From JBBSHS01 sp038232515 (GTDB lineage Bacteria > Actinomycetota > Acidimicrobiia > Acidimicrobiales > JAUJNH01): a stretch of DNA of 41,872 nt. Shown piece by piece: positions 1 to 9,179 of the stretch (positions within the stretch are counted from its first letter, which is position 1; every line of letters starts with the position of its first letter). Location of the stretch: NCBI GenBank assembly GCA_038232515.1, contig JBBSHS010000014.1:1-41872 (forward strand), in the 5' to 3' direction. Position numbers and translations under genes: made by a program. The notes beneath the pieces are model-generated. The model saw only the letters and a list, made by a program, of their open reading frames with translations, did no database searches and was not told the origin of the DNA.

Positions 1-556
1 AGCTACGACAAGGTCATCGAGCGCTTCCCGGTGTGATGGCCCGGGTCGCTACTTTGCCCCTGGTGACACGGACCCGAGGACTGGGCCGTCTCCGACGCCT
101 GCAACGTCGGCCTCGCCCCGTCGTCGACGAGGACTACGCCCCGCTGACCCGTGACCGGCTCAATTGGGCCGCCCACAACTACTTCCGGTCCGCCACCCAC
201 ACCGCGGCCAGCACCCGGCTGTTCGCCTTCCAAGCCGGGCTCGACCTGGCCCGTGACGCCTGGGGAGGCGGCGAGATGGCCTCCGCCGACGGGATGCGGT
301 TCGTCATCCCGGTGTCGACGATCCATGCCGGCTACAACCCCCGCTACTTCGGCCGCCAACGCGGCTCCACCCTGTACACCTGGATGGCCGACACTCACGC
401 CTCGTTCCACCAGACCCTGATCCCCTGCCCCAACGAGACAGCCTGTTCGCCCTCGACGGGCCCATGGCCAACCAGACCGTGCTCCGCGCCCAGACCGTCT
501 CCACCGATACCGCCGGGGCGTCGGAGATCGTCTTCGCCCTCTCCTGGGCTACAACC
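1..556 (+). pseudogene. Tn3-family transposase fragment, frameshifted
   Basis: The translation in the frame starting at base 3 resembles the catalytic part of Tn3-family transposases, with stretches such as DYAPLTRDRLNWAAHNYF, AWGGGEMASADGMRFVIPV and YNPRYFGRQRGSTLYTWMAD, followed by FHQTLIP. Near base 425-430 the match leaves this frame and continues in another as RDSLFALDGPMANQTV and VSTDTAGASEIVFALSW, so at least one indel has broken the gene. The frame is open to the window's left edge, so the N-terminal part may lie outside. The rest of the catalytic domain after FALSW is missing. No terminal inverted repeat or resolvase is visible. I am fairly sure of the family and sure that the copy is inactive. 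Confidence 0.75.
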
Positions 557-657
557 AGCCGGCGGTCAGCCACCACATCCGACGCCTCAAGGCACAGGTC
601 AACACCCCACTGGTCGCCCGGCCCGGCCCGGGGGGCATCTCACGCACGACCGGTGTC
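544..657 (+). pseudogene. LysR-type regulator HTH fragment
   Basis: Directly after the Tn3 remnant, and in a different frame from its last piece, the sequence reads LGYNQPAVSHHIRRLKAQV followed by NTPLVARPGPGG. This is the recognition-helix and wing pattern of LysR-family regulators (AVSxxIxxLE...G..L..R). It has no start, lacks the beginning of the HTH and the whole effector domain, and dissolves before the stop codon of nasA on the other strand. It is probably a relic of a regulator destroyed by transposition or deletion. The fragment is short, so the identification rests on the HTH pattern alone. Confidence 0.5.
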
Positions 658-680
658 AAGTGGGGGCCCGTCGCCGTGGT

Positions 681-2864
681 TCAGTGGCGCTCGAGCCGCA
701 CCGCGGCCTGCTTGTAGTTGGGCTCGCGGGAGATGGGGTCGAACTCGTCCACCGTGAGCCGGTTGACGCACAACTCGTCGTAGTGGAACGGCATGAACAC
801 CTCGCCGGGACGGACGACGCCTGTGACCCGTACCGGGATGCCCGGCACCGAACCTCGACGCGACACCAGCTTGACGCGCTCGCCCTGATGGACCCCGAGG
901 CGGTTGGCATCCTCGGGGTTGAGGTCGACCCAGCCTTCGGGGGCCAAGCCCTCGAGGACGGCCACCCGGCCCGTCTTGGTGCGGGTGTGCCAGTGCTCGA
1001 CGGTCCGGCCCGTATTGAGCAGCAGGGGGTACTCGTCGTCGGGGGCGTCGGCGATCGGCTCCGGGTCGACACACCAGAGCCGGGCCCGGCCCGAAGCAGT
1101 GGGGAACACGCCGTCGCCGTACAGGCGGGCCGAGCCGGTCGGGCCCCGGCCACTGGTACCAGTCCCGGGCCCAGGGGCCGGGCACGGCCACTGCAGGCCG
1201 CCCGATGCCTCGATGGCCTCCCACGTCATGGCGCTGTAGTCGCACAGCCGGCCCGCTGATACGCGCTTCCACTCCTCGAATGCGTCCCGGGGCCCGGTCC
1301 ATCCGGCGAAAAGCTCGTCGGCCAGGCCGAGAGCCCGGGCCATGGCCATGACGATGTCGAAGTCCGTACGGGCCAGGCCGGGCGGGTCGACGGCCTTGCT
1401 GACCAGCGAGGCCCGGCGTTCGCTGTTGGTGTACGTGCCGTACTTCTCGCCCCAGATGGCGGCCGGAAGGACCACGTCGGCCAGCGCCGTGGTGGGCGTC
1501 TCGAAGCCGTCCTGCACAACCAGAAGGTCGAGTTGCGACAGGGCCTTCTCCAGCCGTCGTCGGTTGGGGAACGACACGGGCGGGTTGGTGGCGATGATCC
1601 ACAGGCCCTTTATGGTGCCGTCGAGTATGCCGTCGATGATGTCCGGATAGGCGCGGCCCCGCTCGGTGGGGAGGCGGTCCACCGGAACACCCCACAGGGC
1701 CGCCATTTCGGCCCGGTCGTGGGCGCTGTCCCAGCTGCGGTAGCCCGGGAGCGACGCGGTGGCGCCCGTCTCCCGTGAGCCCATGGCGTTGCACTGGCCC
1801 GTGACCGAGAAGGGCGCAGCCCCGGCCCGGCCGATGTTTCCGGTCACCAGGTTCAGGCTGTTCAACAGGGTTACGGTGGCCGTGCCCTGGACACTGTGGT
1901 TCACACCCATGGTCCAGCCCGTGAACGCCCGCTCGGCCCGACCGAAGGCCAGTGCCGCCCGCCGCACGTCCTCGGCCCTGACTCCACACTCGGCGGCCAC
2001 CCGGTCGAGGGGGTAGGCCCGGACGTGGGCGGCGAGCTCGGTGAAGCCGTCGGTATGGGCCTCGACGTAGGCCCGGTCGACCAGGCCCTCGTCGATGATG
2101 ACCTTCAGCATTCCGTTCAGCAAGGTGATGTCGGTACGCGGTCGGATGGCCAGATGGAGATCGGCCACCATCGCCGTTTTGGTGACCCGCGGGTCGACCA
2201 CGATGACGGTGGCCGACTTGTTGTCGAGAACGCGAGGCATGAGCAGTGGGTGGTTGTCGGCCAGGTTGGCGCCCACGAGGAAGATGCAGTCGGCCTCGTC
2301 GATGTCGGCGTAGCAGCCGGGGGGACCGTCGCTCCCGAACGTGCGCTTGTAGCCGGACACGGCCGAGGACATGCACAGGGTGGTGTTGCCGTCGAAGTGA
2401 CGCAGCCCCAGCCCGCCTCGAACGAGCTTGCCCAGGGCGTAGAACTCCTCGGTGACCAACTGGCCGGTGCTGATGACGGCCACCGCCCCGGGGCCGTGCT
2501 CGCGCAGCAGACGGCCGAAGGCAGAGGCCACGTGGTCGAGGGTGTCGTCCCACGAGGCCCGGGCCCCGCCGACCATCGGCGTCGTCAGGCGGCCCTCGGC
2601 GGCCAGTGTGTGGTGCTCAGCCAGGCCCTTGGGGCAAAGCCGTCCCCGGTTCACCGGGTGCTCGGGGTCGCCCTTCACGCTCACGGCCCGGCCGCCGCTG
2701 ACGCCGATGAACATGCCGCACCCCACCGAGCAGTAGCCGCACGTGGTCGGCACCCAACGCTCGGGGACACGGCTGGCGGCCATGACCCCGAAGCGGTCGT
2801 CGCGGCCATAGGCGTAGGCAGGAGCGTTGGTGCCGAGACCGAGCCAGCGGGCGACGTCGACCAT
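681..2864 (-). CDS. nasA: Assimilatory nitrate reductase, molybdopterin catalytic subunit
   Basis: This 727-residue protein would reduce nitrate to nitrite in the cytoplasm with a bis-MGD molybdenum cofactor. The N-terminus has a [4Fe-4S] motif, CGYCSVGC at about residues 42-49 plus a fourth Cys in GRLCPKG near 77. The body has the usual molybdopterin oxidoreductase segments, and the C-terminal molydopterin-binding domain shows LLLNTGRTVEHWHTRTKTGR and ends in PISREPNYKQAAVRLERH, typical of NasA/NarB-type enzymes. The start ATG overlaps the TGA of the upstream FeS/membrane gene (TGATG), which fixes the start and supports coupled translation. The same frame is open much further upstream, but that extension is a shadow of the neighbour. 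Formate dehydrogenase alpha is the main alternative; the nirBD-narK context argues for nitrate. Confidence 0.88.
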   Translation of the reverse strand: MVDVARWLGLGTNAPAYAYGRDDRFGVMAASRVPERWVPTTCGYCSVGCGMFIGVSGGRAVSVKGDPEHPVNRGRLCPKGLAEHHTLAAEGRLTTPMVGGARASWDDTLDHVASAFGRLLREHGPGAVAVISTGQLVTEEFYALGKLVRGGLGLRHFDGNTTLCMSSAVSGYKRTFGSDGPPGCYADIDEADCIFLVGANLADNHPLLMPRVLDNKSATVIVVDPRVTKTAMVADLHLAIRPRTDITLLNGMLKVIIDEGLVDRAYVEAHTDGFTELAAHVRAYPLDRVAAECGVRAEDVRRAALAFGRAERAFTGWTMGVNHSVQGTATVTLLNSLNLVTGNIGRAGAAPFSVTGQCNAMGSRETGATASLPGYRSWDSAHDRAEMAALWGVPVDRLPTERGRAYPDIIDGILDGTIKGLWIIATNPPVSFPNRRRLEKALSQLDLLVVQDGFETPTTALADVVLPAAIWGEKYGTYTNSERRASLVSKAVDPPGLARTDFDIVMAMARALGLADELFAGWTGPRDAFEEWKRVSAGRLCDYSAMTWEAIEASGGLQWPCPAPGPGTGTSGRGPTGSARLYGDGVFPTASGRARLWCVDPEPIADAPDDEYPLLLNTGRTVEHWHTRTKTGRVAVLEGLAPEGWVDLNPEDANRLGVHQGERVKLVSRRGSVPGIPVRVTGVVRPGEVFMPFHYDELCVNRLTVDEFDPISREPNYKQAAVRLERH

Positions 2865-4444
2865 CACGACCAGCCGTGGAAAAAAGAGCGGGCTGCGGTC
2901 ATGGGCACGACTGTGACATAGAACAGGTAGCGGCCGGCCAACTCGCCGGTCGCCGTGGCCGCCAGGGCCAGGGCGATGAGCACAGTCGCAGACGGCGAGG
3001 CGGGCATGGCCAGGCCGGCGGCCACGCACAGCATCACGGCGGCGGCGCCGAGCACCACCCGGACGGCCAGGAGTGCGCGGAACCGGCGGAACATGAGGGT
3101 GCCGAACGCCTGCACTTCGCGGTCGCGCCGGGCCGCCACCGACACCGCCACGTGCTGGTAGATGGCCAGCTGTACCGATGAGCCGGCACCGGCGACGCCG
3201 TACAGCAGGCGGGGCCAGGCCACCGGCAGGGCCGCCCGGTCCAGCACCAGCGCAGCCAGCAGGGGGCCCGAGGCGACGCACGTGGCGAAGAAGGCGACCA
3301 GCGTACGGGGTGAGTTCCAGGCCGGCCGGGCGGGCACGAGGTACAACCGTCCGCTGGCGTAAACCCCGGTCAGGCCGATGGCCACGCTGGCCCCACCGAC
3401 GACGAACGTGGGCAGGCCGAACAACCAAGTGACGGCATAGGTCATGGCCACGGCGGCGAAGGCTCCGAACAGGGCCACTTCCCTCGACAGCCAGGAATGG
3501 CGGAGGTTCCGCAACGCTTTCCAGGCGTGGGCCGGCCGACCCAGGTGCAGCACCGACGCGGCTAGGGCCACCGCCCCGGCCGCGAAGGCGGCGACGGCGC
3601 CCGGGGTCAGGACCTCGTGGGCCCGGGGACCGGTCAGCGGGTCCTGCCCGCGGGCCATGGCTTCGAGTGCCACAGTGGCCGCCACCGTGCCGACCGCCAG
3701 TTGGGTTAGCAGGGTCAGGACGATGAGGGGCCAGTGGGGGTCCGCAGGTTGAACGGCGCCGACATGGACGGGCTCGGCGTCGGCCGGGAGGTCGGCCGGC
3801 AGGACGATCCGGGTCGTGGACAGGGTGATCGACGAAGGAGGCAGACCGGGCCCGTCGGCTGCGCTGTGGTCGGCCCGCCAGGAAGCGACGTCGACCTTTT
3901 CCACCCCGATGGCCTGTGTCGGGCAGGCCAGCACGCAGGCCGGCAGCCCGCCTTCCTCGAGCCGGGGTTGGCACATGTCGCACTTGGTGACGATGCGCCG
4001 GTCTGGGTTGAAGACGGGCACCTCGTAGGGGCAGTTCCAGATGCAGTACTGGCAGCCGATGCAGCTGTCCGCCAGGTGCTTGACCACGCCGTTGTCCAAC
4101 TTCACGTAGGCGTTGGTGGGGCAGCCGGAGAGGCAGCTCGGCTCCAGGCAGTGGTTGCAGGCCATGGAGAGGCTGTGGCGGTGCACGTCGGGGTACACGC
4201 CGCTCTCGATCTCGCCGACCCGGCGCCACAGCGCCTCGACCGGGCTGCCGTTCTGCTCGGCGCACGCCACCTCGCAGGAGTGGCACCCGATGCAGACGGT
4301 CATGTCGAACGAGAAGCGGTACTGCTCGCCGGCGTCGAGGGGCAGCAGCCCCGGTGCATCCTGGAGCCCGAGATCGTCCACCGACCGGCCCATGGCGCCC
4401 TCGAGATCGACGTCGAGCAGGTGCAGCAGACTCCCGTCGATCAC
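2864..4444 (-). CDS. Fused DmsB-like four-cluster ferredoxin and DmsC-like membrane anchor
   Basis: The N-terminal half (about residues 35-210) is a DmsB/NrfC-type electron-transfer subunit with four cysteine groups: CIGCHSCEVAC, CNHCLEPSCLSGCP, CIGCQYCIWNCP and CDMC...CVLACP, enough for four [4Fe-4S] clusters. The C-terminal half (about 245-526) is hydrophobic, with roughly eight membrane segments resembling DmsC-type quinol-oxidising anchors. I infer that it passes electrons from membrane quinol to NasA, instead of the NADH- or ferredoxin-linked route of textbook assimilatory enzymes. The GTG start overlaps the nirD stop (GTGA), and its stop overlaps the nasA start, so stoichiometric production is likely. 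No Tat signal is visible, which fits a cytoplasmic-facing complex. The fusion is read directly; its physiological partner is inferred from position. Confidence 0.82.
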   Translation of the reverse strand: MIDGSLLHLLDVDLEGAMGRSVDDLGLQDAPGLLPLDAGEQYRFSFDMTVCIGCHSCEVACAEQNGSPVEALWRRVGEIESGVYPDVHRHSLSMACNHCLEPSCLSGCPTNAYVKLDNGVVKHLADSCIGCQYCIWNCPYEVPVFNPDRRIVTKCDMCQPRLEEGGLPACVLACPTQAIGVEKVDVASWRADHSAADGPGLPPSSITLSTTRIVLPADLPADAEPVHVGAVQPADPHWPLIVLTLLTQLAVGTVAATVALEAMARGQDPLTGPRAHEVLTPGAVAAFAAGAVALAASVLHLGRPAHAWKALRNLRHSWLSREVALFGAFAAVAMTYAVTWLFGLPTFVVGGASVAIGLTGVYASGRLYLVPARPAWNSPRTLVAFFATCVASGPLLAALVLDRAALPVAWPRLLYGVAGAGSSVQLAIYQHVAVSVAARRDREVQAFGTLMFRRFRALLAVRVVLGAAAVMLCVAAGLAMPASPSATVLIALALAATATGELAGRYLFYVTVVPMTAARSFFHGWS

Positions 4445-4833
4445 CCGCTGGCCACCAAGACCCGGCCGTCCACCACCCTGGCCTCGAAGGTGGCCACGGC
4501 CACCCCCGGCTCCTCGAGGCACTTTCCCGTGGCCAGGTCGAAATGCTGCTTGTAGATGGGCGATGCGACGACGACGGCGTCACCCTTGGAACCGACGATG
4601 CCCCGGCTCAGTACGTTGACACCGCTGCACGGGTCGTGGTTGTCGATGGCGTACAGGTCGCCGGTGGACAAGGAGAAGATGGCCAACTGGCGGTCGCCCA
4701 CGAGGGCGGCCCGGCCGCGGTCGGGGGACAGGTCGTCGACGCCACACACGTCGGTGAGCTCTTGGCCCTCGGCGAACGTGGTGGAGCCGTCGAGGGCGAC
4801 GGCGGTCTGGGCGGGGTCGAGGATGAGAGTCAT
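4441..4833 (-). CDS. nirD: Nitrite reductase small subunit NirD (Rieske-like)
   Basis: This 130-residue protein has the single Rieske-like fold of NirD, the small partner of NADH-dependent assimilatory nitrite reductase. Landmarks are the segments DLYAIDNHDPCSGVNVLSRG, VVASPIYKQHFDLATGKCLE and VATFEARVVDGRVLV. As in many NirD proteins the classical CxH...CxxH iron ligands are incomplete, so it may bind no cluster. The ATG overlaps the nirB stop (ATGA) and an AGGAGC ribosome-binding site lies just upstream. The length is normal for the family (about 105-130). Confidence 0.92.
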   Translation of the reverse strand: MTLILDPAQTAVALDGSTTFAEGQELTDVCGVDDLSPDRGRAALVGDRQLAIFSLSTGDLYAIDNHDPCSGVNVLSRGIVGSKGDAVVVASPIYKQHFDLATGKCLEEPGVAVATFEARVVDGRVLVASG

Positions 4834-7388
4834 CGGGGCAGCAGCTCCTTTTCGCTGGCGCGGGCCGGTCGGGGTTGGCCCCGGTCGGTCACGAACACCA
4901 CGTTGGGGTCGGGTACATCGGCGTTGACAAAGGTGCGGAAGTGGGCCATGCGGGCGGGGTCGGCCATGGTGGCCTGCCACTCGCACTCGTAGGTGGCGAC
5001 GTGGTGGGCCATGGCCGCTTCGAGCTCGTCGGCCAGGCCGAGGCTGTCCTCGACCACCACGGCCCGGACGTGGTCGAGGCCACCATCGAGCTTGGCCATC
5101 CATGTGGCCGTGCGCTCGAGGCGGTCGGCGGTGCGGACGTAGTAGATGAGGACCCGGTCGATGTAACGCATCAGCGTCTCGGTGTCCAGGTCCTCGGCCA
5201 GGAGCTGGGCGTGCGCCGGGCGCAGGCCACCGTTGCCGCCCACCCACAGGTTCCAGCCCTTGTCGGTGGCGATCACGCCGACGTCCTTGCCCTGGGCCTC
5301 GGCGCACTCGCGGGCGCATCCGGAGACAGCGCACTTGATCTTGTGCGGCGCCCGCAGCCCCCGGTACCGCAGCTCGAGCTGGATGGCCAGGCTGGTCGAG
5401 TCCTGGACCCCGTAGCGGCACCACGTCGAGCCGACGCACGACTTGACCGTGCGCAGCGCCTTGCCGTAGGCGTGGCCGGACTCCATGCCCACCTCGGCCA
5501 GCCGGGCCCAGATGGCCGGTAGTTCATGGACCTGGGCCCCGAACAGGTCGATGCGTTGGCCGCCGGTGATCTTGGTGTAGAGGCCAAAGTCCTGGGCCAC
5601 CTGTCCGATGGCGATCAGCTGCTCCGGGGTGATTTCGCCGCCTGGTACCCGTGGCACCACCGAGTAGGTGCCGTCCTTTTGGATGTTGGCCAGAAAGTGG
5701 TCGTTGGTGTCCTGGAGGCTGGCCTGCTCGCCGTCGAGGATGTACCCGTTGCCCAGAGACGCCAGCATCGACGCCACCGCCGGCTTGCAGATGTCGCAGC
5801 CCCGTCCCGACCCGTGTTCGGCCACCAATGCGGCGAACGAGCGGTGCTCTCGGACCCGCACGATGTCGAACAGCTCCTGGCGGCTGTAGGCGAAGTGCTC
5901 GCACAGGTGGGCCCGGACGTCGACTCCGGCCGCCCGCAGCTCCAGGTGTAGCAGTTCGGTGACCACGGCGGTGCAGGCGCCGCAGCCGGTACCCGCCTTG
6001 GTGCACGCCTTGACCTGCGCGACCTCGGTGAGGCCGTTGCTGGCGATGGCCTCAGCAATGGCGCCGCGGCTCACGTTGTTGCACGAGCAGACGGTGGCGG
6101 CCGGGGCCAGGGACCCCACCAGGCTGGTGGCGCCCACCGCCGGAGCGCCGGCCCGCTCCGGCAGGATGAGGTCCCAGGCGTGCTCCGGCCCGGTGATGTC
6201 GCCTTTGGCCAGCTGGGCGATGGTGGCGTACCCGGTGGCGTCGCCGACCAGAACGGCGCCGATGACCGGGCGCCGGCCAGCCACGGGCGCACCCAGCACC
6301 AGCTTCTTGTAGACGCCGGTGACGGCGTCGCTGAACACGATCGACTCCGATTCCGGGGTTGCCCCCTGTGCGTCGCCGATGCTGGCCACGTCCACGCCCA
6401 GCAGCTTCAACTTGGTCGACAGATCGGCGCCGACGAAGCTGGCCTCGCCCCCCAACAACCGGTCGGCGGCCACCCTGGCCATCTGGTAGCCGGGGCTGAC
6501 GAGGCCCCAGATGCGGCCGACGGCCACCGCGCACTCGCCGATGGCGAAGATGTCGGGGTCCGAGGTACGGCACCCTTCGTCGACCAGCACGCCGCCCCGA
6601 GTGTGCCGGTCGAGGCCGGCGGCGGCGGCCAGGTCGTCGCGGGGGCGGATGCCGGCCGAGAAGACCACCATGTCGACATCGAGGTCGTCGGCACCGTCGA
6701 AGGTGAGGCCGTCGGCGCAGCCGGTGGCCGGGTCGGTACGGACGGCCCGTGTCCGGGCGTTGGTGTGGACCTTCACGCCCAGCGCCTCGATGTGCCCGCG
6801 CAGGACGGCGCCGCCGGCCTCGTCGAGCTGCACGGGCATGAGCCGGGGGGCGAACTCGACCACGTGGGTCTCCAGGCCGAGGCTGCGCAGGGCGTTGGCC
6901 GCTTCCAGGCCCAACAGCCCACCGCCGATCACCGCGCCGCGCTTCCGCCCGGTGGCGTAGGCCCTGATGGCTTCGACGTCGTCGATGGTCCGGTACACGA
7001 AGCAGCCCGGCGACTCCCGGCCGTCGAGGGGGGGCACGAAGGGCACCGAACCTGTGGCCAGGACCACGGCGTCGTAGGGGATGACCCGGCCGGCCGAGGA
7101 CGTGACGGTCCTGGCCTGGCGGTCGATGGCGGCCGCCGTCTCGCCCGTGTGCAACGTCAGGCCCACACCGTCGAAGAAGCCGGTCTCCACCAGGCTCAGG
7201 TCCTGCGGGGTGGCCCCGGCGAACAGGGTGGACATGGCCACCCGGTCGTAGGCCGGACGGGATTCCTCGCCCAGTACGACGACGTCCCATTCGGCGGTGG
7301 CGCCCCGGTCGACCAAGGTGGCGACGAGGCGGTGGCCGACCATTCCATGGCCGACGACGACGAGCGTTCGGCGATCCATCATCACCAT
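4830..7388 (-). CDS. nirB: NADH-dependent nitrite reductase large subunit NirB
   Basis: At 852 residues this is full length for NirB, the sirohaem enzyme that reduces nitrite to ammonium. It starts with an FAD/NAD(P) pyridine nucleotide-disulphide oxidoreductase domain (VVGHGMVGHR; second dinucleotide site GGGLLGLEAANALRSLGLE). Next comes a BFD-like [2Fe-2S] domain with CSCNNVSRGAI and CTKAGTGCGAC, a second Cys pair in GRGCDICKP, and the sirohaem/[4Fe-4S] domain with STWCRYGVQDS and KCAVSGCARECAEAQ. The N-terminus MVMMDRR offers three ATGs; the true start could be 9 nt downstream. It lies 6 nt behind narK and overlaps nirD, so it is part of the same operon. Confidence 0.94.
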   Translation of the reverse strand: MVMMDRRTLVVVGHGMVGHRLVATLVDRGATAEWDVVVLGEESRPAYDRVAMSTLFAGATPQDLSLVETGFFDGVGLTLHTGETAAAIDRQARTVTSSAGRVIPYDAVVLATGSVPFVPPLDGRESPGCFVYRTIDDVEAIRAYATGRKRGAVIGGGLLGLEAANALRSLGLETHVVEFAPRLMPVQLDEAGGAVLRGHIEALGVKVHTNARTRAVRTDPATGCADGLTFDGADDLDVDMVVFSAGIRPRDDLAAAAGLDRHTRGGVLVDEGCRTSDPDIFAIGECAVAVGRIWGLVSPGYQMARVAADRLLGGEASFVGADLSTKLKLLGVDVASIGDAQGATPESESIVFSDAVTGVYKKLVLGAPVAGRRPVIGAVLVGDATGYATIAQLAKGDITGPEHAWDLILPERAGAPAVGATSLVGSLAPAATVCSCNNVSRGAIAEAIASNGLTEVAQVKACTKAGTGCGACTAVVTELLHLELRAAGVDVRAHLCEHFAYSRQELFDIVRVREHRSFAALVAEHGSGRGCDICKPAVASMLASLGNGYILDGEQASLQDTNDHFLANIQKDGTYSVVPRVPGGEITPEQLIAIGQVAQDFGLYTKITGGQRIDLFGAQVHELPAIWARLAEVGMESGHAYGKALRTVKSCVGSTWCRYGVQDSTSLAIQLELRYRGLRAPHKIKCAVSGCARECAEAQGKDVGVIATDKGWNLWVGGNGGLRPAHAQLLAEDLDTETLMRYIDRVLIYYVRTADRLERTATWMAKLDGGLDHVRAVVVEDSLGLADELEAAMAHHVATYECEWQATMADPARMAHFRTFVNADVPDPNVVFVTDRGQPRPARASEKELLPR

Positions 7389-7394
7389 GGCAAC

Positions 7395-9041
7395 CTACGA
7401 GCCCGATGTTTCGCCGGCGTTCGGCCGACAAGTCGCTCGCGTGAACACCGAATCACAACGACGCTCACGGCCGTGAGAGCCTTCCTCGGCGTATCGGAGC
7501 CGATCTGGGGTGGCGGTTGTGCACATATCGTCCCCGCTTCCCCGGGGATGGCGTAGGTAGAAGAACCAGGTGACGGCGGCGAAGACGATGTAGGAGCCGA
7601 GGAAGACCCACAGGGCCGGTACCGACCAGTCGGCGTGGGCGGTGGCGACTGCAACCTTGGCCGCCGGTGTCCTGGCCGCCGTGACCAGAGCTGAGACCTC
7701 CAGGCTGGCTTGGCGGAGGACCACCTGGACGAGGAACCCGCCGAAGGCGCCGATGGCACCAGCGATGCCGATTGCGGCGGCCGCCCGCCGCTTGAACTCG
7801 AGGGCCGACTCGCCGGCGTCAGCGCCCGTCATCACGGCGTGCGCGTGCCCGAGCCCGGCGAAGATCGTCGGGATCATCTTGTACGTCGACCCGTTACCCA
7901 TGCCCGCCAGGAGGAAGATCACCATGTAGGAGCTGAAGAACAGGGCGAAGCTGCGCTGTTGGACGCCGGCGACGGCCACTGCTGTGAACACGGCCATGCC
8001 CACGAACACGGCCAGGGTGACGCTGGCCCCGCGCACCTTGTCGGAGAGCCAGCCGCCCAGGGGCCGCGACAGTGAGCCGATCAGAGCGCCCAGGAAGCCG
8101 AGCCCGCCCAGGTAGGTGCCGATGAACGGATGGCCGGCCAGGAACTCCGGAAAGGTGTTCTTGATGACCAGCGGCAGGGCGAAGGAAAAACCGATGAACG
8201 ACCCGAACGTGCCGACATAGAGGAAGGACATGACCCAGGTGTCGGCGTACCGCAGGGCTGCGACATACGACCTCTTGTCGGCCTTGGCCTGGGTCAGGCT
8301 GTCCATGAAGAGCCAGGCGGCGATGGTGGCGGCGGCGACGAAAGGCAGCCACACCAGGCCGGCGTAGGCCATGTGTACCGGGTGCCTGGCCAGCTTGACC
8401 GTCGCCGTGGGCACGCCGACGATGATGACGAGTGGGACGAACAGCTGGGCCGAGGCCACGCCCAGGTTGCCGCCGGCGGCGTTGAGGCCGAGCGCCAGAC
8501 CCTTCTTCCGCTCCGGGTAGAAGAACGAGATGTTGGCCATCGACGACGAGAAGTTGCCGCCGCCCACGCCGGCCGTGGCGGCGCAGGCCAGCAGCACCCA
8601 CAGCTGCGGGCCATGGGCCTGGTGCACCAGCCACCCACTGGGCACCACGATGGCCAGCAGGAGGGTCGGGATGAACAACAGGGCGGCGCTGACCGTGGTC
8701 CACGCCCGCCCGCCGAACCTCGGCACGGCGAAGGTGTAGGGGATGCGCAGGATGGAGCCGACCAGATTGGGGACGGCGGTCAGCAGGAACAGGTCCGAGA
8801 CCGACAACGCCATCCCGATGTTGGGGAGGTTGATGACGACGATCGTCCACAGCACCCAGATGCTGAAACCGATGTGCTCCGCGAACATCGACAACGCCAG
8901 GTTCCTTCTGGCCACCTTCTTGCCGGAGCTCTCCCAGAAGGATTCGTCGTCAGGCTCCCAGCGGTCGATCCAGCGCCCGCCGCGGGCAGACGGGGGTGCG
9001 AAGATGACGGGCGCGCCATTGAGGGGAGGGGCGATGGCCAT
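7395..9041 (-). CDS. narK: Nitrate/nitrite transporter, NarK-type MFS
   Basis: This 548-residue protein with about 12 membrane segments is a major facilitator of the NarK/NRT family, expected to import nitrate and possibly export nitrite. Both nitrate-signature regions are recognisable: GVGGGNFSSSMANISFFYP with ERKKGLALGLNAAGGNLG in the first half, and LLAGMGNGSTYKMIPTIF in the second. A soluble leader of about 45 residues precedes the first membrane segment. A hydrophilic tail of about 50 residues (after FFYLRHPRG) is longer than usual and may be read-through into non-conserved sequence. It is the first gene of the narK-nirB-nirD-FeS/anchor-nasA operon, and its 386 nt leader region holds the likely control sites. 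Confidence 0.93.
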   Translation of the reverse strand: MAIAPPLNGAPVIFAPPSARGGRWIDRWEPDDESFWESSGKKVARRNLALSMFAEHIGFSIWVLWTIVVINLPNIGMALSVSDLFLLTAVPNLVGSILRIPYTFAVPRFGGRAWTTVSAALLFIPTLLLAIVVPSGWLVHQAHGPQLWVLLACAATAGVGGGNFSSSMANISFFYPERKKGLALGLNAAGGNLGVASAQLFVPLVIIVGVPTATVKLARHPVHMAYAGLVWLPFVAAATIAAWLFMDSLTQAKADKRSYVAALRYADTWVMSFLYVGTFGSFIGFSFALPLVIKNTFPEFLAGHPFIGTYLGGLGFLGALIGSLSRPLGGWLSDKVRGASVTLAVFVGMAVFTAVAVAGVQQRSFALFFSSYMVIFLLAGMGNGSTYKMIPTIFAGLGHAHAVMTGADAGESALEFKRRAAAAIGIAGAIGAFGGFLVQVVLRQASLEVSALVTAARTPAAKVAVATAHADWSVPALWVFLGSYIVFAAVTWFFYLRHPRGSGDDMCTTATPDRLRYAEEGSHGRERRCDSVFTRATCRPNAGETSGS

Positions 9042-9142
9042 GGCGACAAGTCAACCTGCGGCGTGATTCGGCGCCGTTGCCGCCCTTTGAACAACCGGCG
9101 TCAGGTTCCTCACACCCCGGTCCCATCAAGGTTGCCCAACCG

Positions 9143-9158
9143 GAAACAAACCGGAAAC
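9143..9158. promoter_or_regulatory. Possible GlnR-type half sites (GAAAC direct repeat, 11-bp period)
   Basis: The plus strand has GAAAC-N6-GAAAC about 100-115 nt upstream of narK. In actinobacteria GlnR boxes are built from GTnAC and GAAAC pentamers repeated every 11 bp, and GlnR together with NnaR controls nitrate assimilation genes. Here two b-type pentamers occur with the right period, but no GTnAC a-site is present at the flanking positions. The match is therefore incomplete. Confidence 0.3.
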
Positions 9159-9179
9159 CGACCGGGGCTGCGCCCCAGC

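Noticed and set aside
1..36. Eleven-codon tail SYDKVIERFPV ending at a TGA
   Set aside because: Too short to identify, and it overlaps the more convincing Tn3 frame.
33..1259. A 408-codon plus-strand open frame
   Set aside because: Only the first 130 codons resemble the Tn3 transposase; the rest lies antisense to nasA and is a GC-rich shadow.
2865..4583. Upstream extension of the nasA frame to 1300 codons
   Set aside because: It is antiparallel in content to nothing known and lies over the FeS/membrane subunit in another frame; the TGATG junction and the CGYCSVGC motif near residue 42 fix the nasA start at 2864.
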